Of a stretch of DNA of 6,365 nt, positions 1 to 6,254 are shown one piece after another. Position 1 is the stretch's first letter, and each line of letters begins with the position of its first letter. Source of the stretch: an uncultured Alphaproteobacteria bacterium (GTDB lineage Bacteria; Pseudomonadota; Alphaproteobacteria; Caulobacterales; Aquidulcibacteraceae); the NCBI GenBank assembly GCA_937967725.1, contig CALBSY010000111.1, positions 1 through 6,365 of the forward strand, written 5' to 3'. The translations under genes were made by a program, and so were the position numbers. The notes below the pieces were generated by a model. That model saw nothing but the letters and a program-made list of their open reading frames with translations. It had not been told where the DNA came from and made no database searches.

Positions 1-1106
1 AGTTCTATCAGCTTGACTTCGAGATGAGTTTCGTCACGCAGGAGGACGTGTTCGCGGCGATCGAGCCGGTGCTCGCGGGCGTGTTTCAGGAATTCTCCGA
101 GGGCAAGCGCGTCACCAAGCCCGGCGAATTTCCGCGCATTCCGTACGCCGACGCCATTTCCCGCTACGGCACCGACAAGCCGGACCTGCGCAACCCGCTC
201 ATTCTGCGCGATGTCAGCGAGCACTTTCGCGGCGGCGGCTTCGGCCTGTTCGCGCGCATCTTGGAAAAATCCGGTGCAGCGGTTTGGGCCGTTCCCGCGC
301 CGGGCGGCGGCAACCGCGCGTTCTGCGACCGCATGAATTCTTGGGCGCAAAGCGAGGGCCAGCCGGGTCTCGGCTACATCTTCTGGCGCGAGGGCGAAGA
401 AGGCGGCGCGGGACCGATCGCTAAGAATATCGGCGCCGAGAGCGCCAACGCCATCCGTGACCAGCTCGGGCTGAAGGTAGGCGACGCGGCCTTCTTCGTC
501 GCGGGCGACGCCAAGATCATCTACAAGTTCGCTGGATTGGCGCGCACCAAGGTCGCGACCGAGCTGGATCTCGTCTCCAAGGACGAGTTCAAGTTCTGCT
601 GGATCGTCGACTTCCCGATGTACGAATGGAACGAGGACGAGAAGCGCATCGATTTCTCACACAATCCGTTCTCGATGCCGAACTACGACCATGACGCGTT
701 CTTGAAGCTCGACCCAGATGACCGCGAGACGATCGAGCGCATCACCGCGTTCCAGTACGACATCGTCTGCAACGGCGTGGAGCTTTCCTCCGGCGCGATC
801 CGGAACCACAAGCCAGAAATCATGATCAAGGCGTTCGAGATCGCCGGCTATGGCCGTGATGTGGTGGAAGAGAAATTCGGCGGCATGCTCAACGCATTCC
901 GATACGGCGCGCCGCCGCACGGCGGCTCGGCGCCGGGCGTGGACCGCATCGTCATGCTGCTGGCGGGCGTGGAGAACATCCGCGAAGTGATTGTGTTTCC
1001 GTTCAATCAGCAGGCGCAGGACCTGATGATGAATGCGCCCGGCGAAGTCACGCCGAAGCAGCTCAAAGAGCTGCATATCCGCATCGTCGAGCCGCCGAAG
1101 GGCTGA
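1..1106 (+). CDS. aspS: Aspartyl-tRNA synthetase, C-terminal part (5' end outside window)
   Basis: Cytoplasmic class II aminoacyl-tRNA synthetase that activates aspartate with ATP and charges tRNA-Asp. The frame is already open at base 3 (FYQLDFEMSFVTQEDVF), matching the AspRS segment after motif 2, so the ATG at 24 is an internal Met and not the start. About 367 residues are visible; a bacterial AspRS is about 590, so the anticodon-binding domain and early catalytic core lie outside. In order, numbering from the Met at base 24: RYGTDKPDLR (47-56); the GAD insertion domain typical of bacterial AspRS (about 62-210); YDIVCNGVELSSGAIRNH (245-262) of the active site; motif 3 GVDRIVMLL with its ATP-binding Arg (305-313); and the terminal LMMNAPGEVTPKQLKELHIR (334-353). 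The gene looks intact. Its TGA ends at 1106, directly against the stop of the convergent pentapeptide gene. Whether it is discriminating or non-discriminating cannot be judged without the N-terminal domain. Confidence 0.97.
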   Translation, partial: FYQLDFEMSFVTQEDVFAAIEPVLAGVFQEFSEGKRVTKPGEFPRIPYADAISRYGTDKPDLRNPLILRDVSEHFRGGGFGLFARILEKSGAAVWAVPAPGGGNRAFCDRMNSWAQSEGQPGLGYIFWREGEEGGAGPIAKNIGAESANAIRDQLGLKVGDAAFFVAGDAKIIYKFAGLARTKVATELDLVSKDEFKFCWIVDFPMYEWNEDEKRIDFSHNPFSMPNYDHDAFLKLDPDDRETIERITAFQYDIVCNGVELSSGAIRNHKPEIMIKAFEIAGYGRDVVEEKFGGMLNAFRYGAPPHGGSAPGVDRIVMLLAGVENIREVIVFPFNQQAQDLMMNAPGEVTPKQLKELHIRIVEPPKG

Positions 1107-1655
1107 CTACTCGCAAACCCTGACGCGCATGCCGCTGGGCACGCGCGTGAGCCGGTCGCCACAGGCGCGATCAAGTTGCGCTTGCGTCAATCCCTGGGCG
1201 TTGCGCAGGTCGGCGCCGGTGATGTCGGCGCCATCGAGATTGGCGCGGCGCAGATCGGCCCCCGTGAAATCGGCAAAGCGGAAGTCGGCGCCGCGCGCGT
1301 CTGCCTGCGCCAGCATCGCTGCTTCGAACACGGCGCGAGGGCAGTGTGCATCCACCAGCTTGGCGCGGCGCAAGTCCGCCGACGTGAAGTTCGCTTCCTC
1401 AAACGAGGATCCGCTCGCGTCGGCGCGCGCCATCACGGCGTTGGAAAAGTCGCTTCGGTCAAAGTCCGAGTTGGACATTTTCGCCCCGGCCATGATGCGC
1501 CCGGAAAGATCGCAGCCCTCGCAGACGCCGCCATAGGCCGGCGCCAGGCTCATGCGCACGGGGCCGAAGAGCGGCCAGAACGCGAACGCCTGGCCCGCCG
1601 ACGCCACGACCAGCGCGGCGGCCGCAATCGCGGCGAGGCGAAATTGTGTCAACAC
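1107..1655 (-). CDS. Exported pentapeptide-repeat protein (distal paralogue)
   Basis: 182-residue protein with an N-terminal signal peptide: a basic start, an Ala/Val-rich core at about 7-22 and a likely cleavage after AFA at 23-25, so it is probably periplasmic. Residues about 50-154 are tandem A(D/N)LXX-type pentapeptides (for example ADLRRANLDGADITGADLRN), a pattern that folds as a right-handed quadrilateral beta-helix. Molecular function is unknown; such proteins usually act by shape or binding, and nothing here points to a Qnr-like gyrase inhibitor. Cysteines C45 and C48 (CEGCDL) precede the helix, and C165 (ACG) and C181 follow it, which could form cap disulfides; C105 interrupts one coil. 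The C-terminal GLTQAQLDRACGD block is shared with the upstream paralogue. The start is GTG with only a weak Shine-Dalgarno; the TTG at the second codon is an alternative. It lies 73 bases after the upstream paralogue on the same strand, so the two may be cotranscribed. Confidence 0.85.
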   Translation of the reverse strand: MLTQFRLAAIAAAALVVASAGQAFAFWPLFGPVRMSLAPAYGGVCEGCDLSGRIMAGAKMSNSDFDRSDFSNAVMARADASGSSFEEANFTSADLRRAKLVDAHCPRAVFEAAMLAQADARGADFRFADFTGADLRRANLDGADITGADLRNAQGLTQAQLDRACGDRLTRVPSGMRVRVCE

Positions 1656-1700
1656 GGCGCCCGACGTAGGCGCGCGGGAGGTCAGCCGCCAGTGAAACTA

Positions 1701-1722
1701 CAGTAAGTGAGGATTGTTACTG
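1701..1722. repeat. Short inverted repeat between the two pentapeptide genes
   Basis: CAGTAA (1701-1706) and TTACTG (1717-1722) form a perfect 6-bp inverted repeat with a 10-base spacer, inside the 73-base gap between the two tandem genes. The stem is AT-rich and no T-run follows it on either strand, so it is not a convincing terminator. It could be a small operator or attenuating hairpin for the distal gene, or chance. Confidence 0.2.
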
Positions 1723-1728
1723 GTTGTT

Positions 1729-2253
1729 TCAGCAGTTCGGGATAGTCAAACCGTCCGGCAGGCGGGTCGTTGGGGCGCCGCAAGCAGTATTCAGCTGTGC
1801 CTGGGTCAATCCGCGCGCGGTTTGGAGTTCCGCCCCGGAGAGGTTGGCGCCGTCGAGCACCGCGCCATCGAATCGCGCGCCGCCGAAATAAGTTCCGACC
1901 AGCATCGCGCCTTCGAGATTGGCGTCGCGCAGGTCCGCTCCTGTCAGCCGCGCGCCGAAGAAATTGGTCAGCGAGAGATTGGCGCCGCGGAAATTGGCGC
2001 GGTCGGCGGTCGCGATAGTGAGATCGGCCTGACGTATACGCGCTCCACGAAAGTCGCGGCCCGGGATCGCCTGATAGGCGAGGTCGATCTGGAATAGGTC
2101 GCAGCCCGCACACGAAGCGCCCGCACGCACGCGGGCGGCGATTGCGTCCCGTTCAGCTTGACTGGTGACGGGCCCGCCGGTCGCGGATGGCGCCTGCGCG
2201 AAGGCTGGGGCGGGTAAGGCAAACAGGCAAGCGATCAGCGTAGCGCGTTTCAT
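1729..2253 (-). CDS. Exported pentapeptide-repeat protein (proximal paralogue)
   Basis: 174-residue protein. Residues 1-19 are a clear signal peptide (MKR, then a hydrophobic core, cleavage after AFA), so the mature form is probably periplasmic. A polar lead (20-45) is followed by C48-AG-C51-DL and then about 20 A(D/N)LXX-like pentapeptides (about 52-146), for example NFRGANLSLTNFFGARLTGA. It ends in GLTQAQLNTACGAPTTRLPDGL and a terminal Cys (C158, C174). The cysteine layout and C-terminal block match the downstream paralogue, so this looks like a tandem duplication. The frame is open further upstream to an ATG at 2322. I chose the ATG at 2253 because it has a CCGGAG Shine-Dalgarno about 10 bases away and puts the signal peptide at the N-terminus. 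It is transcribed divergently from the OmpA-family gene across a 136-base spacer. Function unknown; a structural or binding role in the envelope is inference. Confidence 0.87.
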   Translation of the reverse strand: MKRATLIACLFALPAPAFAQAPSATGGPVTSQAERDAIAARVRAGASCAGCDLFQIDLAYQAIPGRDFRGARIRQADLTIATADRANFRGANLSLTNFFGARLTGADLRDANLEGAMLVGTYFGGARFDGAVLDGANLSGAELQTARGLTQAQLNTACGAPTTRLPDGLTIPNC

Positions 2254-2328
2254 ACTGGCGCAACTCCGGCAGACATTGTCCGCCCCGTCGCACGTGTCGG
2301 GCCAGCGCACCGCTCGCCTCATTCGGAC

Positions 2329-2356
2329 TTGTGCCGGCGCGGTAGGCGCCTACAGT
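2329..2356 (+). promoter_or_regulatory. Candidate promoter for the OmpA-family lipoprotein gene
   Basis: TTGTGC (2329-2334) and TACAGT (2351-2356) are separated by 16 bases and lie about 35-60 bases ahead of the ATG at 2390. Each matches the sigma-70 consensus at about four of six positions. This is a weak match in GC-rich DNA. I could not find a convincing promoter for the divergent pentapeptide gene in the same spacer. Confidence 0.22.
2342..2353. promoter_or_regulatory. Perfect 12-bp palindrome, possible operator
   Basis: GTAGGCGCCTAC is a perfect, gapless palindrome in the spacer between the divergent pentapeptide and OmpA-family genes. It sits in the spacer and start of the -10 of the candidate OmpA-gene promoter, where a bound dimer would block RNA polymerase. 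I do not recognise a regulator with this site. A chance GC-rich palindrome is possible. Confidence 0.3.
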
Positions 2357-2389
2357 CGCGGAGCTGTCTGCGGCTGAGGGGAGGGGCTC

Positions 2390-3349
2390 ATGCTGGCGAG
2401 ACTAACGCGGTGCGTCGTATCGTTCTGCGCCTTGGGCCTGCTGGCTGCTTGCGCGACGCAAGCGGCGCCGGAATCTCCGTCGCTGCCGCCGATCCAGCGC
2501 TTCACCGGGACCTATTTCCAGAACTTCGAGATTCAGGGCTTCAGGGCGGATGGGAGCGAAGAAGCTTGGTGGGTGAACGCCTCGCCTGAGTCGTGGGAAG
2601 ACCTATTTGCCAGCGCGCCCGAGGGATTTCGTCCTCCGCCGACGGGGTTTCAGATCAGAGCTGAAGTCGATGCGCGGGTAACCGAGCCAGGCCGATACGG
2701 ACACCTGGGGTCTTTCCCGCGCGGCATTTACTTCGCCAGGGTCATCAATGCCGAGTTGATCCCGCTCGCGTGCGAGCCGATCGAGGCAACAATCTATTTC
2801 GACAGCAACGAAGCTTCCGTCAGTGAAGCTGCGGCCGCGCGGATCGACGCCGTTGTCTCCGAGGCGCGCCACAGCGGATGCAACGTTCAGCGCATCACTG
2901 TCGTCGGCTTCACCGACTCCTCCGGTGCGGCGGCCTACAACCAATTGCTCTCCGAGCGTCGTGCGGGTGCGGTTCGCGACTCCATGGTCGCTCGCGGCCT
3001 GGCGCCCGCGCTGTTTGAGATTGAAGGACGGGCAGAAAACGCGCCGCAGCGTCCGACCGCCGACGGCGTCAACGAACCGCTCAACCGCGGCGTTCATATC
3101 CGGATTGAATCGCCGCACCCGCTTGCGGATGCGCCGGCGACGCCGGCGCCCGCCGAACGCCCATCGCCGTCGGGCGGCGCGCCGGCGCCCGAGATCATGT
3201 TGGCGTCGGCAAGACAAGAGCCAGCGTTCGCGTTGGATCGCCGTGTGTTCAGTCCGCCCAGTCGCTGGCAGCCCGACCAACAATCTGTGGCCGCGACGGC
3301 GGCGGATCGAAAATGGCGCCGTCGTCGGGGGCTAAGATTGGAGCGCTAG
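2390..3349 (+). CDS. OmpA-family peptidoglycan-associated lipoprotein
   Basis: 319-residue protein with a lipoprotein signal: a hydrophobic stretch at 9-20 and the lipobox LAAC, with C21 as the predicted lipidated residue. The residues after it (A22, T23) do not suggest inner-membrane retention, so the outer membrane is likely. Residues about 36-125 form a beta-rich region I cannot assign, containing GRYGHLGSFPRGIYFARVINA. Residues 131-240 are an OmpA C-terminal domain: IYFDSN, GFTDSSGAAAYNQLLSERRAGAV and LNRGVHIRIE. D176 and R191 sit where family members grip meso-diaminopimelate, so peptidoglycan binding is expected. The usual NRRV motif reads NRGV (232-235). A Pro/Ala-rich tail (about 241-275) and a strongly basic end (DRKWRRRRGLRLER) extend beyond the normal domain end. 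A purine-rich Shine-Dalgarno, GAGGGGAGG, precedes the ATG. The gene's TAG overlaps the stop of the convergent NrdJ-like gene. It probably links the outer membrane to the cell wall; Pal and other OmpA-like roles cannot be told apart. Confidence 0.88.
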   Translation: MLARLTRCVVSFCALGLLAACATQAAPESPSLPPIQRFTGTYFQNFEIQGFRADGSEEAWWVNASPESWEDLFASAPEGFRPPPTGFQIRAEVDARVTEPGRYGHLGSFPRGIYFARVINAELIPLACEPIEATIYFDSNEASVSEAAAARIDAVVSEARHSGCNVQRITVVGFTDSSGAAAYNQLLSERRAGAVRDSMVARGLAPALFEIEGRAENAPQRPTADGVNEPLNRGVHIRIESPHPLADAPATPAPAERPSPSGGAPAPEIMLASARQEPAFALDRRVFSPPSRWQPDQQSVAATAADRKWRRRRGLRLER

Positions 3350-6159
3350 CTCCCGCTTGCCTCACCCTTAGCACCGCACGCCGCGCAGACGCCGTTCTGT
3401 TCGACGGTGAAGTGGCCGCAGGCGGCGCACGCGTCGGCGCGATAACCGGTGGCGGCCGGCTTTGCCGGCGCAAACTTGGGTTCGCGCCGGTTGTTGAGAC
3501 TTTCCACCACCTGACGCGGGCGCAACATCACAAGATTGTCGGGCGCCGCGCCGCGCGAAAAGCCGCGCGAGATGAGACGCGAAGCGCTCTCGGCGTCGTT
3601 GGCGCGTTTGGAGAGGCCATCGCCGCGCGCGTCGAATGGGTCCATCTGCGCCAGATCGGTGCGGCCTAGATAACTCACGGCAAGTTCGCGGAAGATATAG
3701 TCGAGGATGGACGTGGCGTGGCGGATGGTTTCGTTGCCTTTGACTTCGCCTGCCGGCTCGAAGCGCGTGAACAGGAAGGCGTCGCAATATTCTTCCAGCG
3801 GCACGCCGTATTGCAACCCAATGGAAATTGAGATGACGAAATTGTTCATCAGCGACCGGAAGGCGGCGCCTTCCTTATGCAGGTCGATGAAGATTTCACC
3901 CAGTTCGCCATCGTCGTACTCGCCGGTGTGAAGATACACTTTGTGCCCGCCCACGGTGGCCTTTTGGATGTACCCCTTCCGCCGCTCAGGCAGCCTGCGC
4001 CGGCGCTCCTCGCTGGCCGTCTCGGACGGCCGTGCGGAAACAGTTTCGGTAGGCGCGGGCGGCGGGGCGGCGGTCTCGGGCGGCGCATCCTCTTCAAGCG
4101 GCGCCAGCGTGATGGTGACCGGCGGCGCCTCGACGACAATGCGGATCAGCCCAACGCCCACGTTCCTAGCGGCGTCTAACAATGCGGTGCGGCGTTCGGC
4201 GTCGCTGGCGGTGAGTGTCAGATCGAGCGCTGTGCGGGCGAAGGGTGCGAGCGCCGCGGCGAGTGCAAGGCGGGCCTCCGGCGGCACGGCGCTCTCGTTG
4301 GCGAACACTGCGAGATGTGTGGCGTCGAGCGCAGCCGCACCGCCAAAATCGCTCGCGCCCATACAATAAGCCTGCGCCGCCGCGATGTCGTCTTCGCTGA
4401 AACCCAGCGTCATGAGCAGGTCGCCGCGCTTGCCGGCGGCCACGTCAGGCGGCAGCTTCAGCACTTGTTCGCACAGCTCTGGCCCGATCACCAAAGGATG
4501 CACCGCCGCGCGCAAATTTAACGCATCTCGCGCCGCTTCTTCGATGGCGTCGAGCGCCGGTTCGGTCAGCCCACGCTCGGCCAAGCTGTCGTGATTGACG
4601 CCCGGCGCGCCAACCAGCGTGCGTCTGCCTTCGACGTGCGTCGCCAACGCCGCTATAGCGTCGCCGTCGTACCCAAGCGCGGAAAGGCCCGCGCGCGCGT
4701 CGTCGCTCAGCACGCGTCCGAAGCCGCCGTCTTCGCGCATGCCGTAGCCTGCGACGCCGGGCGTAGGCGCAAGGCCGCACGTCGTTAGCCCAAGCCGCCG
4801 CGCGCTCGCCGCGTCGTTGGCGCAGGCGATCGTCACTGTGCAGCGTTGGCCCGCGCTCTTGGCGCCGGGTAGCGCGCGGTAAGTGGCGTTGGCGCGCGCC
4901 GCGATGTCGCCGCTGAGTTTGCCCGCTGTTTCGCGGGCGGCCTTCAGAGCGCTTTCCTCGCTACGCTTGGCGCGGCTCCAATCGGGATAGGCGCCTTTGG
5001 TCTGTGCGAGTGCGCTGCTTTCGGAAATCGCGGCGGCGTGCGCCAGCGCGCCAACCTCTGCGGCCAGCGCTGTCGCTTCCAGGCTGTCATAGCCGATCCC
5101 GCTGCGCAGGATGAGGGCGGCGAGCCCTTCCAGCCGAATGAGGATCGGCCGGCGCGGCGCGGCGCCATGAGCGCCGTGCGCGGCGTCGAGCGCGCGCACC
5201 AGTGTGCGGATTGCGGTCTCGAAGCCATCGATGTCGAATCCAGTTTCCGTGTCATGAAAACGCGGCAGCGCGAGGCTTGCGCCAATGATGCTGCATTCTT
5301 CGTCGCCAGCCACGGCGCCGGTCGGGTCGATGGCGGCTTCGCCGAACGCCGTCAGCGCAAACGCGCCCGGCTCGGGCGCGGCGAGAGCGACGCGGCGATA
5401 GCCGGGCGCAGCGCCTGCATCGAGCGCCGCGCTATAGGCGCCGCGCGTCACCGCGCCGGAGAGTGCGGCGAGAATATCCGCATCGGGCGCTCCGGCTACG
5501 CGCGCGGCGGCGGCCTTGCGCTGCACGCCGCCATGCTCGCGGTTCATGCCGTTGCGTACGGCCTCGATGGCGAGATCCGCCAAAGCTGCGTCGAGTGCGC
5601 GCGCGCCGGCGGCGAGCGCCGTGCTTGCGCGTAGCCGCGCCGTCGCGTCGGCGATCAACGCCGGAGCGGAGTGAGCATCCGGGCGCACCAGGATCGCCGC
5701 GTCTTCCGCGCCTTCGGGGTCGGCCATGCGCGCCGCCGCATCCAATGCGTCGAGCGCGGCCGGCGAGGGCGCGCCGGCGATGCCGAGCTTTGCCCCAGCA
5801 GCAAGCAGTGTCTGCGCTCGCGCCAGCGCCTCTAGTTCGTCAGCGCGGTTGGTCGGCCACTGGATCAACGCAGCGGACACCGCGAGTTCGGCGCCGGGCG
5901 AAAGCGTCGCGCGCACGAGCGGCGGATCGAGCATGACTTTGGCGTCGCGCATCAGCGCGTGCAGCGGCGCGGCAAGTGTTTCATCGCCGGCCCACGCTCC
6001 GATGCGTGCAGCCGCGCGTTCCAACGCGCGCGTGACGCTGAGGCCATTTGCGGTTTCGACCGCTAATCCTGCGTCGAGTGCGGTCTGGACCATGATTTCG
6101 GGCCATGCTTCGGGCGCTTCGGCGGCCACGCGCGGGTCCTGGTCAAAATCCTGGGCCAT
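3346..6159 (-). CDS. NrdJ-derived TSCPD-domain protein, probably a catalytically dead class II ribonucleotide reductase paralogue
   Basis: 937 residues; alphaproteobacterial NrdJ is about 1,200. Residues about 728-840 (KGYIQKATVGGHKVYLHTGE through AVSYLGRTDL) closely match the C-terminal TSCPD-type domain of B12-dependent reductase. A four-Cys zinc ribbon follows (C911, C914, C925, C928). Residues about 286-690 can be followed along the second half of the NrdJ barrel: DEECSIIGASL, ALGYDGDAI, GAPGVNH (517-523), TLGFSEDDIAAAQAYCMGAS. The catalytic signatures are absent. Counting back 11 from C289, the N-x-C-x-E loop reads AIDPT (276-280), and the PTGTI phosphate loop reads CANDAA (446-451). The first barrel half (about 1-275) is Ala-rich and shortened. 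A Pro/Glu linker (about 677-725) joins the two parts. The ATG has a strong AGGGAGG five bases upstream, and NrdR-like boxes precede it. True dNTP synthesis is unlikely; a regulatory or partner role for NrdJ is inference. The frame is intact for 2.8 kb, so it is not an obvious pseudogene. The alignment is by eye from remembered family sequences. Confidence 0.85.
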   Translation of the reverse strand: MAQDFDQDPRVAAEAPEAWPEIMVQTALDAGLAVETANGLSVTRALERAAARIGAWAGDETLAAPLHALMRDAKVMLDPPLVRATLSPGAELAVSAALIQWPTNRADELEALARAQTLLAAGAKLGIAGAPSPAALDALDAAARMADPEGAEDAAILVRPDAHSAPALIADATARLRASTALAAGARALDAALADLAIEAVRNGMNREHGGVQRKAAAARVAGAPDADILAALSGAVTRGAYSAALDAGAAPGYRRVALAAPEPGAFALTAFGEAAIDPTGAVAGDEECSIIGASLALPRFHDTETGFDIDGFETAIRTLVRALDAAHGAHGAAPRRPILIRLEGLAALILRSGIGYDSLEATALAAEVGALAHAAAISESSALAQTKGAYPDWSRAKRSEESALKAARETAGKLSGDIAARANATYRALPGAKSAGQRCTVTIACANDAASARRLGLTTCGLAPTPGVAGYGMREDGGFGRVLSDDARAGLSALGYDGDAIAALATHVEGRRTLVGAPGVNHDSLAERGLTEPALDAIEEAARDALNLRAAVHPLVIGPELCEQVLKLPPDVAAGKRGDLLMTLGFSEDDIAAAQAYCMGASDFGGAAALDATHLAVFANESAVPPEARLALAAALAPFARTALDLTLTASDAERRTALLDAARNVGVGLIRIVVEAPPVTITLAPLEEDAPPETAAPPPAPTETVSARPSETASEERRRRLPERRKGYIQKATVGGHKVYLHTGEYDDGELGEIFIDLHKEGAAFRSLMNNFVISISIGLQYGVPLEEYCDAFLFTRFEPAGEVKGNETIRHATSILDYIFRELAVSYLGRTDLAQMDPFDARGDGLSKRANDAESASRLISRGFSRGAAPDNLVMLRPRQVVESLNNRREPKFAPAKPAATGYRADACAACGHFTVEQNGVCAACGAKGEASGS

Positions 6160-6205
6160 GAGAGCCTCCCTGAGTGCGCAGACCCTAACCCTCGCCGCCC
6201 CCTGC

Positions 6206-6254
6206 GATCAATATCTAGTATGAAACGATCTGCGTATATCCCAAGATATTGTTT
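6206..6254. promoter_or_regulatory. Pair of NrdR-box-like palindromes
   Basis: Two imperfect palindromes with cores CAATATCTAG (6209-6218) and CAAGATATTG (6242-6251) each match the NrdR-box core CwAtATaTwG at nine of ten positions; the outer three bases on each side fit less well. The centres are 33 bp apart, about three helical turns. NrdR is the ATP/dATP-sensing repressor of ribonucleotide reductase genes and usually binds paired boxes 31-32 bp apart. The pair lies 47-95 bases ahead of the start of the NrdJ-like gene and covers its candidate promoter. The two cores are also near-perfect inverted copies of each other, so an unrelated dimeric regulator remains possible. Confidence 0.55.

Noticed and set aside
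1647..1652. Perfect TTGACA -35 hexamer on the minus strand at the start of the distal pentapeptide gene
   Set aside because: It overlaps the second and third codons and nothing resembling a -10 lies 16-18 bases downstream; probably chance.
1176..1706. 176-codon plus-strand open frame with repeated VGA/IGA units opposite the distal pentapeptide gene
   Set aside because: The periodicity is the antisense image of the pentapeptide repeat. The minus-strand frame has a signal peptide and the A(D/N)LXX pattern.
1200..2000. Recurring short direct repeats such as ATTGGCGC and GTCGGCGCC
   Set aside because: They follow the pentapeptide codon pattern in both genes and are explained by the protein repeats, not by a DNA repeat element or CRISPR.
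1729..2322. Longer form of the proximal pentapeptide protein starting at the ATG at 2322
   Set aside because: It would place 23 Cys/Arg-rich residues before a clear signal peptide and fill half of the divergent spacer. The ATG at 2253 has its own Shine-Dalgarno.
2603..3283. 226-codon minus-strand open frame opposite the OmpA-family gene
   Set aside because: The plus-strand protein has a lipobox, a full OmpA domain and a good Shine-Dalgarno. The minus frame is Arg-rich with no recognisable domain, as expected of an antisense shadow in GC-rich DNA.
5038..5634. 198-codon plus-strand open frame opposite the NrdJ-like gene
   Set aside because: Arg/Ala-rich composition, no plausible Shine-Dalgarno and no domain; it lies wholly inside the intact 937-residue gene.
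3346..6159. Annotation as a working B12-dependent ribonucleotide reductase
   Set aside because: Only the C-terminal domain is near-canonical; the radical loop, phosphate loop and terminal redox cysteines are not present where they should be.
6182..6192. Telomere-like ACCCTAACCCT
   Set aside because: Barely two repeat units in a bacterial leader region; no array.
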